Shown here piece after piece: positions 10,304 through 19,669 of a stretch of DNA of 64,000 nucleotides (the first letter of the stretch is position 1; the number at the start of each line of letters is the position of its first letter). The translations under genes and the position numbers were made by a program. The DNA lies in contig NZ_SCNG01000002.1 in the NCBI RefSeq assembly GCF_005503555.1, forward strand, positions 744,001 through 808,000, given 5' to 3'. The notes beneath the pieces are model-generated. The model did no database searches and had not been told where the DNA came from. It worked only from the letters and a program-made list of their open reading frames with translations. Origin of the DNA: Rudaea sp. 3F27F6 (lineage in GTDB: Bacteria > Pseudomonadota > Gammaproteobacteria > Xanthomonadales > Rhodanobacteraceae).

Positions 10304-11101
10304 ATGAAGATGTCTCTTTTCGCCCGTTTTCGCAGCGTTGGCTGGGTGTTGATCGTTCTGCTGCTCGTCGCGGGCCGCGCGAGTCATGCCAGCCCCATCA
10401 CCCAAGGTACCTATACGGGCATCTATTCCGGCGACGACTACGGAACGGTGACGATTGCCATCGACGCCCAGGGCAACGTGACCTGCGATTTCTTGAGCAC
10501 GCCGAAGTTCCTCCATTACCGGTCCAGCGGCACGGAAAACCCGACTTCATACTTGATCTCGTGCAATTCGGCGAGTTCGGCTTCCTATTATTGGTCTGCC
10601 GCAAGTAACCCTTCCAGTATCCCCACCAACTCCATCGTCGGCTACTGGGGAGGGAACGTTAACGGGACACAGATCAGCGGCAATTTCACCGCCAACTATT
10701 CTTCCGTCAGCGTCGATCCGGCCGGCTCTCTCAACACTGCGTCGTACGCGGGACTCTGGTATCAACCCCAATACACCGGCACGGGATTCAACGTGCTGCC
10801 TTCAAGCGCGGGCCTGCTCGTCACCTACTTCGGCGTCGATGCTAACGGCAAGTTGCTCTGGCTCGTCTCCGATACCGGCCCGAAGACCATCACCATCGGC
10901 ACGCCGATCACGTTGAACATGAGCTATTCGAGTTCCGGCACGTTCCAGGCACCGGTGCGAACCCCGGTGCCCTGGGGTACCCTGTCGCTGACTTTCACGA
11001 GCTGCAGCAAGGCCACGGCGACCCTGAACGGCAAGGACGGCAACCTAACCGAAAGCCTTGTCATGCTGACGGGCGCGGCCGGAATGCCGGGCTGCGATTA
11101 A
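10304..11101 (+). CDS. Secreted protein of unknown function
   Basis: The 265-residue protein starts with a signal peptide (VGWVLIVLLLVAGRASHA) and has a Ser/Thr/Asn-rich mature part. The segment YAGLWYQPQYTGTGFNVLPS, with VDANGKLLWLVSDTG after it, resembles a C-terminal module seen in many secreted proteins of Lysobacterales (GLWW/GTG-type), whose role is not established. The ATG at 10304 is preferred over an upstream TTG because GGAG lies 8 bases before it. The gene sits alone between divergent prpB and convergent prpE. Confidence 0.65.
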   Translation: MKMSLFARFRSVGWVLIVLLLVAGRASHASPITQGTYTGIYSGDDYGTVTIAIDAQGNVTCDFLSTPKFLHYRSSGTENPTSYLISCNSASSASYYWSAASNPSSIPTNSIVGYWGGNVNGTQISGNFTANYSSVSVDPAGSLNTASYAGLWYQPQYTGTGFNVLPSSAGLLVTYFGVDANGKLLWLVSDTGPKTITIGTPITLNMSYSSSGTFQAPVRTPVPWGTLSLTFTSCSKATATLNGKDGNLTESLVMLTGAAGMPGCD

Positions 11102-11163
11102 TCGAGGACACACTCGTCGGATCGGGGCAGATGCCCCGCATCCGGGTACGGCCATCGTGGGCC

Positions 11164-13065
11164 TCAGCCACCGACATCCGGCCCACGCTTGAGCGCATTG
11201 CGCACTTCCTCAAGCGAACCCGGATCGTCGAGGGTGGAAAGGTCGCCCGGATCGCGGTCTTCGGCGAGTGCCTGCAGCGAACGTCGCAATAGTTTGCCAG
11301 AACGCGTCTTCGGTAGCGCGTTGACGATATAGACGCGCGCCGGCTTGGCTACGCCGCCGAGCATCTCGACGACGCGTTGCTGCATGCCGCTCGCCGCATC
11401 GCGTTTGTTCGCCGCGTCGGCAACCGCCGCCTTGAGCGTCGCGAAGACGATCGGCACCTGCCCTTTCAACTCATCCTTGACACCGATCACTGCGGCTTCG
11501 GCGACGCTGGCGAAACTCGACACCGATTCTTCGATCTCGCGCGTGCCGAGGCGGTGGCCGGCGACATTGATGACATCGTCGGTGCGGCCGAGGATATAGG
11601 TGTAGCCGTCCTCGTCGCGGATCGCCCAATCGAGCGAGGAGTAGAGCAATTCCTTGAAATGGGAAAAATAGCTCTGCAGGAAGCGCGCATCGTCGCGCCA
11701 GATCGTGGTCATGCAGCCCGGCGGCAGCGGCGGCACGGCGACGAGTACGCCCTTCTCGTTCGGCGCGCAGTCGAGCCCGGTCGTCTCATTGATCACTCGA
11801 TAGCGGTAGCCGAAATTCGCCAGGCCCGGCGAGCCGAACTTGATCGGCTTGAGGTCGAACCCCGGATGCAGACACAGCGCGGGCCAGCCGGTTTCGGTCT
11901 GCCAGTAGTTGTCGATGACCGGCTTGCCGAGTCCCGCGGAAATCCACTTCGCGGTCGGCTCGTCGAGCGGCTCTCCGGCAAGGAAGAGATACTTAAGCTC
12001 GGATAGATCGTATTTGCGCAAAAATGCCGCGTCGTGTTTCTTCAGCACGCGGATCGCGGTCGGCGACGAGAACATCGTGCGCACGCGGTACTTCTCGCAG
12101 AGTTGCCACCAGATACCCGCGTCGGGGCTGACCGGCAGACCTTCGTAGAGCAGCGAGGTCGCGCCCGCGATCAGTGGCGCGTAGATGTTGTAGCTGTGGC
12201 CGACCGCCCAGCCGACATCCGATGTCGAGAACATCGTCTGCCCCGGCCCCACATCGAAGATCGCGCGCATCGACAACGCCAGAGCGACGAGATGACCGCC
12301 GACGTCGCGCTGCACGCCCTTCGGCTTGCCGGTCGTGCCCGAGGTGTAGAGGATGTAACTCGGCTCATTCGATTCGAGCCAGGCGACCGGCACCTCGGCG
12401 TCTGCATACGTCTTGCGCAATTCGGCATAGTCGAGATCGCGGCCGGCGAGGCGCTGCAGGTCGCGGTCGATCCCGCGCGAGACGATCAGCACGTGCGGCG
12501 GCGGACTCTTCGCCTCGGCGAGCGCCGCATCGACGAGCGGCTTGTACGCAATCGCCTTGCCGCCGCGCATGCCCGCATCGGCCATGATCAACAGCTTCGG
12601 CTGCGCGTCGTCGATGCGCAGCGCCAGATTGTGCGCGGCGAAGCCGCCGAACACGACGGAGTGGATCGCTCCGAGCCGCGCACAGGCGAGTACGGCAAAC
12701 ACCGCCTCGGCGATGTTCGGCATATAGATCACGACACGTTCGCCTTTGGCGACGCCGAGCGACGCGAGCACCGCGGCGAACGTGTTCACCTCGCGGTACA
12801 GCTCGCGATAAGTCACTTCGCGCGTGACGCCGGTTTCGGTCGAAACGGCGACGAGCGCAAGTTGATCGCCACGCGCGTCGACATGCCGATCGACCGCGTT
12901 GTAGCAGGCATTCGTCTCGCCGCCGACAAACCATTTGCGGAACGGCGGGTTCGTGTAGTCGAGTATTTTTTGCGGCGGCTTGTGCCAGTGAATCAGCTGC
13001 GCCTGCTCGCCCCAGAACTCCTCGGGGCGCTCGATCGAACGGCGATATTCGGATTCGTAGCTCAT
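11164..13065 (-). CDS. prpE: Propionyl-CoA synthetase PrpE
   Basis: The 633-residue AMP-forming acyl-CoA synthetase activates propionate for the methylcitrate cycle encoded next door. Visible features are the P-loop YTSGTTGKPKG, YWQTETGWP, the hinge region YILGRTDDVINVAGHRLGT and the C-terminal catalytic lysine in TRSGKLLRR. The N-terminal EFWGEQAQLIHWHKPP and VGGETNACYNAVDRHV match PrpE more than acetyl-CoA synthetase. The start at 13065 has GGAG 6 bases upstream. It lies on the same strand as prpBC but is separated by a gene of the opposite strand, so it needs its own promoter. Confidence 0.9.
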   Translation of the reverse strand: MSYESEYRRSIERPEEFWGEQAQLIHWHKPPQKILDYTNPPFRKWFVGGETNACYNAVDRHVDARGDQLALVAVSTETGVTREVTYRELYREVNTFAAVLASLGVAKGERVVIYMPNIAEAVFAVLACARLGAIHSVVFGGFAAHNLALRIDDAQPKLLIMADAGMRGGKAIAYKPLVDAALAEAKSPPPHVLIVSRGIDRDLQRLAGRDLDYAELRKTYADAEVPVAWLESNEPSYILYTSGTTGKPKGVQRDVGGHLVALALSMRAIFDVGPGQTMFSTSDVGWAVGHSYNIYAPLIAGATSLLYEGLPVSPDAGIWWQLCEKYRVRTMFSSPTAIRVLKKHDAAFLRKYDLSELKYLFLAGEPLDEPTAKWISAGLGKPVIDNYWQTETGWPALCLHPGFDLKPIKFGSPGLANFGYRYRVINETTGLDCAPNEKGVLVAVPPLPPGCMTTIWRDDARFLQSYFSHFKELLYSSLDWAIRDEDGYTYILGRTDDVINVAGHRLGTREIEESVSSFASVAEAAVIGVKDELKGQVPIVFATLKAAVADAANKRDAASGMQQRVVEMLGGVAKPARVYIVNALPKTRSGKLLRRSLQALAEDRDPGDLSTLDDPGSLEEVRNALKRGPDVGG

Positions 13066-13246
13066 GGCACACTCCAATCCCAAAGCGATGGTCCGCAATC
13101 GAACGATATTTGCAAAGGCGCACAACGCAAAGTAGGCCGCCCTTCGCCAACGATCTCACAGTTCCGGGCCAAGGTCGCTTGCGACTTTGGATCAATTGCG
13201 CCAAGTCGTCTATGCTCGTATCGGGTACTTTCTTTCGGGGAAAAGC

Positions 13247-14671
13247 ATGTCTTTGAATTCGTTCTTCGGGCTGTCTGCCCGACGCCCGCTCTTTGGCTCG
13301 GATCAGGCCGTCGCTGGCCGCGTGTCGCAGCGGCTCGGCTCGGCCCGCGCGCAGGTTTCGCGTGCGATCTGCGCTTCGGCGCTGGCCTTGCTTGCGTCGG
13401 CCGCAAGCCCGATCCCGGCCCTGGCCGCGGCAACCGCCGACGCGCCTCGACTCGCGGGACACGAGCTGCGCTTCGATGCGGCCGGCAATCTGCTGCCGTG
13501 GATCGACTGGAACACCGCACTCGACCGCGAAATGCGCTTCTACGAAACCGCGCCGCTCGACCACGGCTACCCGGTTTTCGTCACGACGACCTTTCTCGAC
13601 GGCAATTGGAAACCGACCGAGCGCGACGACACGATTCCGGCAACGCAGAACGCAGCCGGCATTCTTTCCTATCTGAAGTTCTACGCGTTGCGCGGCAAGC
13701 ACAACCCGCGCACGCTCGCCATCGCGCGCGCGATGGGCGACTATCTGATCGAGCAGGACCTGACGCCTGCCAGCGGGCCGTATCCGCGATTCCCGCATTC
13801 GACCGGACGGCGCCAGCACTTTCCGCAGCCCGCGGACAGCGGCTCGCAGAATGATCGGCCGTACGAAATCCAGCCCGACAAGGGCGCGCTCGCAGGCTAC
13901 GCGCTGCTGCGGCTGTACGACGCTACCGGCGAGAAAAAGTACCTCGACATGTCGCGACACATCGCCGACGTGCTCGCGAAGAATCAGATCGACGGCGATG
14001 CGACGCACTCGCCGTGGCCGTTCCGCGTCGACACTCGCAACGGTGAAGCGCGCGGCCCGGTTTCGGGCAATCTCGTCTTCGCACTGCGCCTCTACGACGA
14101 GTTGGTTGCGCGCGGCGATATCCAGTTCAAGCCCAAGCGCGACGCACTCTGGCGCTGGATCAAGCAAACGCAGATTCCGAGCGCGGCCGGCAACGGCGCA
14201 CTGTTCGCGCAGTTTTTCGAAGACCATGACAATCCGGCGAATCGCACCGCCTGGGCGCCGCTGAGCCTTGCACGCTATCTGCTCGAAAAGCGCTCGGCGC
14301 TCGATCCGGACTGGCGCGCGGACGCGAAAACCCTGATCGATTTCGTGCGCCGCGATATGACCCACGTCGAGTTCGGCGTGCGTGTCTGCCACGAACAGGA
14401 CGAAGACCACGACGCCTGGGGCGGGGTCAATTCGACCTACGGCGCGGTGCTGGCGATGTATGCCAAGGCGACCGGCTCAAGCGAACTCGCGCGCGAAGCG
14501 CGCGCCGCGCTGAACTTCGCCGCCTACGCCATCGACGAGCAGGGCCGCGCGCGCGACTTGCCGACGCATGCCGAACTCGGCGGATGGCAGGAAGACGCCC
14601 ATACCGACGTCATTCACAATTTCGTCGACGCGATCGAGGCGTACCCGGACTGGGCCGCCTCGATGCGCTGA
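13247..14671 (+). CDS. Secreted protein with alpha/alpha-toroid (six-hairpin) character
   Basis: The 474-residue protein has a signal-like segment (VSRAICASALALLASAASPI) after a basic N-terminus. The mature part has repeated helical stretches with aromatic/Gly patterns (GALAGYALLRLYDATGEKKYLD, VSGNLVFALRLYDELV and GAVLAMYAKATGSSELAREA) as in six-hairpin glycosidases and epimerases. This suggests a carbohydrate-active enzyme, but no catalytic motif is recognised. The ATG at 13247 is chosen for the signal sequence; a TTG 20 codons earlier is possible. It converges with the S46 peptidase gene. Confidence 0.6.
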   Translation: MSLNSFFGLSARRPLFGSDQAVAGRVSQRLGSARAQVSRAICASALALLASAASPIPALAAATADAPRLAGHELRFDAAGNLLPWIDWNTALDREMRFYETAPLDHGYPVFVTTTFLDGNWKPTERDDTIPATQNAAGILSYLKFYALRGKHNPRTLAIARAMGDYLIEQDLTPASGPYPRFPHSTGRRQHFPQPADSGSQNDRPYEIQPDKGALAGYALLRLYDATGEKKYLDMSRHIADVLAKNQIDGDATHSPWPFRVDTRNGEARGPVSGNLVFALRLYDELVARGDIQFKPKRDALWRWIKQTQIPSAAGNGALFAQFFEDHDNPANRTAWAPLSLARYLLEKRSALDPDWRADAKTLIDFVRRDMTHVEFGVRVCHEQDEDHDAWGGVNSTYGAVLAMYAKATGSSELAREARAALNFAAYAIDEQGRARDLPTHAELGGWQEDAHTDVIHNFVDAIEAYPDWAASMR

Positions 14672-14683
14672 ACCCGCCGCGGA

Positions 14684-16759
14684 CTACTTGCGCGCTGACT
14701 CAAGTTCCTTGGTCAGCCGCTCGGCTTTGTAGATCTTGTGCAGCACTTCGAGGATGCCGCCCGAATGCACCGCCACAGTGCGGTTCAACTTGTCGTCGAA
14801 CCAGTAGTCGCCGCCGAGCGAGTGGATATTGCCATCGAAGACCAGCCCGACGACTTCGCCCTTGGCGTTGATCATCGGGCTGCCCGAGTTGCCGCCGATG
14901 ATGTCGTTGGTCGTGACGAAGTTGAAGCGCTGCTTGCCGTTGAGCGCCTTCTGCGCGTCGAGCCAGGACTGCGGCAGCGCGAACGGATCGAAACCGGTCG
15001 CGCGCGCGAACGCGCCCGCGATCTCGGTGAACGGCTTGACCCACTTGCCCTTCTCGTCCCAGCCCTTGACCTCGCCGAACGAGAAGCGCTGGGTGAAGGT
15101 CGCATCGGGATAGACACTGGTGCCGTACTTCTCGAAGCGCGCCGCGGCGATCAGTTCGGAATTCTTGTCGACGACCGACTCGACTTCGTCTTCCATCTGC
15201 TTGCGCAGCTTGCGCGTCTCCGGATCGACCTGGATCGCGAGCTTGATGAACGGATCGTCCGACTTCGCGATCGCATCGGCGCCGCCTTCCCATAACGCCT
15301 TGCGCACAGCCGGATCGCCGAGCTTGGTCGCATCGATCAGGCGCGCGGAGAGCGCGTCGGGCGACTCCTTGCCGAGCACCTGCTTGACGAACGCGTCGTC
15401 GGTGCCGAGATGTTCGCGCATCTTGGTCAGCGCGTAGGCGAATTTGACCTTCTCGAACTGCGGGTACACCGGCGCGGTCGAGAACAGGCTCTGGGTCATG
15501 CTCGGCAGCTTCGACTCGGTGAATTCGCGCAGGCGCTCGGCATTCGGCTTCTGCCGTTCCGCCGCCGCGCGCACCAGCGTGCGCGCGTAGGCGAAATACT
15601 TCGTGCCGCTGAGATTGGTGTATTTGAACGGCGTTTCCAGATTGCGGTAGGTCACCATCGCTTTGGCGATATTGTCCCAAGCCGCACCGTACTTGGCCTT
15701 GCGCGCGGGATCGGCATCGACGTAGCTGCGCAGATCGGTTTCCTGTTTGCGCTTCAGCTCGAACACCTGCGGATCCTGCAGCGCTTCGAGGCGGCCTTTG
15801 AGCGCCTTGTACGAATTCTCGACGCCGAACAGGTCGTTCTGCGCGACACGCGCATTCTCGGCGCTTTCGCTACGGAACTGAGTGAATATGCCGCGGCGTT
15901 CGGACAGGTCGAACAGACGCGGAATCAGGTCGATGTCGCGCGTGGATTCGAGCTCGGCGACAGTGAGCTGACGATCGGTGCCGCCGGGATTGCCGACCGT
16001 CACCGTCATCTCGTTTTCCTCGGCGCCGTTCTTCGAGAACGGGAAGTAGTCGGCGACCTTGGCCGGCTTGTCGCCTTCGTACGCGCGCAGCACGGCCATG
16101 TCGAGGTCGTAGCGCGGGAAATTGAAATTGTCCGGATCGCCGCCGAAGAAAGCGATCGCCTCTTCCGGCGCGAAAACCAGGCGCACGTCCTGATAGCGGT
16201 GATACTTGTACAGATCGTAGACGCCGCCGTGATAGAGATCGACCACGTCGCAGCGCGTCGCTTCCTTGTCGCTGCCGACGCATTCTTTCTCGATGTCCGA
16301 CTTCACCGCTTTTTCGGCCTTCGAATACTCCTCGCCGCTCTTGCCGTCGGTCGCCTTGCGCACGCGGTCGGTGACGTGGGTGATCGTGTCGAGGCGGTTG
16401 AGTTCGATCTCGGGACACTTGATCTCGGCCTGCTCGTCCTTCGCGTAGAAGCCGGCCTTGACGAAATTCTTATCGGCCGTGGAAAGCTGCTGCACGCAGG
16501 AACGCGCGCAATGATGATTGGTCAGCACGAGACCGGTCGGCGAGACGAACGAACCCGAACAGCCGCCGGCCAGACGCAGCGCCGCGCGCTGTGCGTGTTC
16601 CGCCCAGTGCGCGTCGGGCGTGAATTTATACTTTTCCTTGAGTTCCTTGAGCGGCAGATTGTCAGGCGTCCACATGCCTTCGGCGGCGGACGCTCCGATG
16701 GCGACCACGGCGGTGGCAATGGCAAGGGCGAGCTGGGCGTAACGGGTTGCTTGGAGCAT
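14684..16759 (-). CDS. S46 family dipeptidyl peptidase, DPP7-like
   Basis: The 691-residue secreted serine exopeptidase should release dipeptides from imported or extracellular peptides. It has a signal peptide (cleavage near GASAAE) and the S46 triad: His82/83 in TNHHCARSC, Asp220 in FPRYDLDMAV, and Ser625 in IIGGNSGSPMI. The residue controlling specificity lies in FDGN; Gly there is the DPP7 form, whereas DPP11 has Arg, so hydrophobic P1 residues are predicted. GGGGGAA precedes the ATG. It lies next to an S9 peptidase on the same strand, with about 200 bases and a hairpin between. Confidence 0.93.
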   Translation of the reverse strand: MLQATRYAQLALAIATAVVAIGASAAEGMWTPDNLPLKELKEKYKFTPDAHWAEHAQRAALRLAGGCSGSFVSPTGLVLTNHHCARSCVQQLSTADKNFVKAGFYAKDEQAEIKCPEIELNRLDTITHVTDRVRKATDGKSGEEYSKAEKAVKSDIEKECVGSDKEATRCDVVDLYHGGVYDLYKYHRYQDVRLVFAPEEAIAFFGGDPDNFNFPRYDLDMAVLRAYEGDKPAKVADYFPFSKNGAEENEMTVTVGNPGGTDRQLTVAELESTRDIDLIPRLFDLSERRGIFTQFRSESAENARVAQNDLFGVENSYKALKGRLEALQDPQVFELKRKQETDLRSYVDADPARKAKYGAAWDNIAKAMVTYRNLETPFKYTNLSGTKYFAYARTLVRAAAERQKPNAERLREFTESKLPSMTQSLFSTAPVYPQFEKVKFAYALTKMREHLGTDDAFVKQVLGKESPDALSARLIDATKLGDPAVRKALWEGGADAIAKSDDPFIKLAIQVDPETRKLRKQMEDEVESVVDKNSELIAAARFEKYGTSVYPDATFTQRFSFGEVKGWDEKGKWVKPFTEIAGAFARATGFDPFALPQSWLDAQKALNGKQRFNFVTTNDIIGGNSGSPMINAKGEVVGLVFDGNIHSLGGDYWFDDKLNRTVAVHSGGILEVLHKIYKAERLTKELESARK

Positions 16760-16913
16760 GGGATTCCCCCGATGAAGGTAGGCGGATTGTTTCGATTGGC
16801 GTCGGTACTGTCGATACGCGGGGCAACATGCCTTTCAGATAAGCCTAGCCGGCATCACCGACGCAGAAAGGCGGCTGCCGAACACGATCGATCAAGGCGG
16901 ATGGAGCGAAGAC

Positions 16914-16934
16914 GGCGGCGTCCGCGACGCCGCC
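16914..16934 (-). terminator. Hairpin downstream of the S9 peptidase gene
   Basis: GGCGGCGTC (16914-16922) pairs perfectly with GACGCCGCC (16926-16934) around a 3-base loop. It lies 30 bases beyond the stop of the minus-strand S9 peptidase gene. On that strand the stem is followed by only a weak T-containing stretch (GTCTTC), so termination efficiency is uncertain. Confidence 0.45.
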
Positions 16935-16964
16935 TGTTCTTCCGAGGTCACGAAAGCGCTTCTT

Positions 16965-19460
16965 CTAGTGCGCCGCGGCCGGCTTCTCGCGCGGCTTTGC
17001 GTCTTTGACGTAGCGGTCGAACCACTTGAGCATTTCGGCAACGAGTTGCTCGTTCGATTCCATCGCGGTGTACCAGTGCGGCTCATGCGGCAGCATCACC
17101 AGGCGCGTCGTGCCGCCGTTGCCACGCACGGCCTGATAGAGCTTGCGCGCCTGGACCGGCTCGGTGCCGGGATTCGCATCGTCCTCGCCGTGCACGAGCA
17201 GCAGCGGCAGCTTGAGCTTGTCCGCATAGAAGAACGGCGAAACGTCCAGGTATACTTTTTGCGCGTCCCATATCGAACGCCGCTCGTTCTGGAAGCCGAA
17301 CGGCGTCAACGTCTTGTTGTACGAGCCGCTCGTCGCCACGCCCGCACGGAACAGGTCCGAGTGCGCGAGCAGATTCACCGTCATCAGTGCACCGTGGCTG
17401 TGGCCGGTCACGCCGATGCGCTCGCGATCGACGACGCCGAGTTCCACTGCTTTGTCGACCGCGGCCTTGGCGTCGGCAACGAGCTGTTCCAGATACGTGT
17501 CGTATGCCGTCTTCGGATCGCCGACGACCGGGAACGCCGCGTTGTCGATCACCGCGTAGCCCGCCAGCAGCAGCAGGCGGTACGGCGGCAGACGCGTGAA
17601 CGTCTGCTGCGATCCCGAGACCTGGCCGGCCTGTTTCGAATCGGCATAGTCGAGCGGATACGCGTAAAGCACGGCCGGCAGCTTGGTGCCTTCCTTGTAG
17701 TCGGGCGGCGTGTACAGCGTGAACGACAGATCGACGCCGTCGGCGCGCTTGTACTTGACCAGTTGCTTCTTGATCTTGCGCAGCTCGGGCGTCGGATCGG
17801 GCACATGCGTGACCGGGGCTGCTGTCGAGGCGAATGCGGCCTCGCCCTCGGCGGCATTGGCGGATTTCTCGCCGAGCGTGCGCATGAAAGCATTGGGCGG
17901 ATCGGTGATCGACTCGTGCCAGGTCATGAACTGCCCCGGCGCCGCGCCGAATGCGAGGAAGCGGTCGAACGCCGACGCATCGCTGCGGAACAGGCGCTCG
18001 CTCGTCAGCGTTTTCAAATTGAGCCGGTCGAGGAACGGCCGGTCGCCCTGCGGCGACGCGCCCTGTCCGCGCAGATACACGTCGTCGCCGTCCTGGCGCA
18101 CGACATAGGCGCCGTTCGGCAAACGGCGGAACGCGAACGAACCCGGATTCTTGTAGCGCTCATCGCTCGACATGTCCCACAGCACGCGCGGCTTCTGCTT
18201 CGGCGCATCGACGTCGACGATGGACGTCTTGCGCCAGTGGCGATTCGCATCGATCTCCATCATGAACGCGAGCGACGGCGCGGCGCCCCAGGCAAAGCCG
18301 ACGAAACGCTGTTCGGTGCGCAGGATCTCGGCCGGTTTCGCCGTGAACGGCGCCTTGAGCATCATCACTTTGTCGCGCGCGGGCACTTTGACCTTCCAGT
18401 CGCCGTTGTCGAGCGCCTCGGCCCAGACCAGCGTAGCAGGTTCGTTCGCGCGCCAGTCGAAATCGCGCGGGCCGAGCGGCTCGCCGTGCACCGGCACGCG
18501 GTCGGCAAGCGGCAGCGACGCGATCACCTGCACCTTGTCGTGCGCGAGATCGAGCACGCCGACGTCGTGCGGAAACCGCTCATAAGTCACTGCGTACGAA
18601 TACGGACGCTTGATCGCCTGATAGAGCACGTGATTGCCGTCGGGCGCGACGGAAACGCCGGTATACAACGCGGCTTTGCCGACGCGACGGACGCTGCCGT
18701 TCGCCGCGTCGACGACAGCAAGCTGTGAGGCACCGTAGTAATCGAACAGGTCTTCGTCGTGCTTGCCGCTCAGCGTGTCGCGCGCCTCGTAGGTGCTGCT
18801 CTCGCCCTTCTCGCCGATCGCTTCCTGGATATCGGGTCCGGCCGGCACGCCGCTGTCCGCGGGCGGCGCACCCTGCCCTTCGGGCACGAGCTTGACCAGC
18901 AGCGACTTGGCGCCGCCGAGCCACTGCACCGCATCGTCGAACATCGGATTGAGGCGCACGCCGTCGATGCGATGAATCTCTCCCGTGTTCGCATCGCCGA
19001 TCCACAGCTCGACCGAATCGGCCGCGGCGTTCTCGAACGCGAACTGCGTGCCGTCGACCGACCACGACGGCGCGGCGGGGCACAGGCCCTGCGGGAAGGC
19101 GACCTTGGTTTCCTTCGAGGTGGCGACATCGACCAGGGTGAAGTCGTGCATGCACGCGCGGATGCCGTAGCCGGCCGGCGTATCGTGGCGGCTGCGGTTG
19201 CGCGGTTCGACGCGCACGCCGCCAAGGCGCAGGAACGGTTCGGCCACGCGCGACATCGCCGGATACTGCAGCGGCGACACGAGCAGAATCTTGCTGCCCT
19301 GCGAGTTGACGAACGGCGCCGGCGGCGACGGCGCATGCAGCACGTCGAGCAGAGGCTTCGGCGGCTGATCGTAGCCGGCGCTCGCGGGCGCCGCGTTCAG
19401 TGCCGCCGCACCGGTGAAAACGAATGCGAAGAACGAATGGAATCCGCCGCTGCGAATCAT
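16965..19460 (-). CDS. S9 family serine peptidase (glutamyl endopeptidase-like)
   Basis: The 831-residue protein has a signal peptide, a beta-propeller-like N-terminal part (about residues 30-560) and a C-terminal alpha/beta-hydrolase domain. The nucleophile is Ser688 in GHSHGAL; Asp around 761 in HGEDDANPGT and His around 792 in LPHEPHWY complete the site. The GHSHGA and NPGTEP forms resemble the plant CGEP/bacterial glutamyl-endopeptidase branch of S9 more than classical DPP4 or prolyl oligopeptidase; this assignment is from memory. The start at 19460 follows GGAGG at good spacing; upstream in-frame starts have no signal peptide. Confidence 0.85.
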   Translation of the reverse strand: MIRSGGFHSFFAFVFTGAAALNAAPASAGYDQPPKPLLDVLHAPSPPAPFVNSQGSKILLVSPLQYPAMSRVAEPFLRLGGVRVEPRNRSRHDTPAGYGIRACMHDFTLVDVATSKETKVAFPQGLCPAAPSWSVDGTQFAFENAAADSVELWIGDANTGEIHRIDGVRLNPMFDDAVQWLGGAKSLLVKLVPEGQGAPPADSGVPAGPDIQEAIGEKGESSTYEARDTLSGKHDEDLFDYYGASQLAVVDAANGSVRRVGKAALYTGVSVAPDGNHVLYQAIKRPYSYAVTYERFPHDVGVLDLAHDKVQVIASLPLADRVPVHGEPLGPRDFDWRANEPATLVWAEALDNGDWKVKVPARDKVMMLKAPFTAKPAEILRTEQRFVGFAWGAAPSLAFMMEIDANRHWRKTSIVDVDAPKQKPRVLWDMSSDERYKNPGSFAFRRLPNGAYVVRQDGDDVYLRGQGASPQGDRPFLDRLNLKTLTSERLFRSDASAFDRFLAFGAAPGQFMTWHESITDPPNAFMRTLGEKSANAAEGEAAFASTAAPVTHVPDPTPELRKIKKQLVKYKRADGVDLSFTLYTPPDYKEGTKLPAVLYAYPLDYADSKQAGQVSGSQQTFTRLPPYRLLLLAGYAVIDNAAFPVVGDPKTAYDTYLEQLVADAKAAVDKAVELGVVDRERIGVTGHSHGALMTVNLLAHSDLFRAGVATSGSYNKTLTPFGFQNERRSIWDAQKVYLDVSPFFYADKLKLPLLLVHGEDDANPGTEPVQARKLYQAVRGNGGTTRLVMLPHEPHWYTAMESNEQLVAEMLKWFDRYVKDAKPREKPAAAH

Positions 19461-19610
19461 CTGTATGGCCTCCCTCGGTGCCGCGCTGAAGAACTCCGTC
19501 GCCGAAACACGGCCGCTCGACTCGCGCGGCCTGCCTGCACTCGCGGCAGGCGCTACGGCCCGGAATTCGGGCACCGCCGGGACGACGGAAATACGGAACC
19601 ACAAAATGTA

Positions 19611-19634
19611 AGGCCGCCCCTCGCGGGGCGGCCT
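19611..19634 (-). terminator. Intrinsic terminator of mdh
   Basis: AGGCCGCCCC (19611-19620) and GGGGCGGCCT (19625-19634) form a perfect 10-bp stem with a 4-base loop. On the minus strand the stem is followed by TTACATTTTG. It lies 36 bases beyond the mdh stop. Confidence 0.75.
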
Positions 19635-19669
19635 GTGCCATTCGTCATGCTGCGGCGACGCAGCGCGAA

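Noticed and set aside
11123-11138. Inverted repeat CGGGGCA-GA-TGCCCCG as a terminator of prpE
   Set aside because: The loop would be only two bases and no T-run follows on either strand.
12365-14410. Open frame of 681 codons on the minus strand spanning prpE and the six-hairpin-like gene
   Set aside because: It reads out of frame through prpE and antisense through the neighbour, without any domain or ribosome-binding site.
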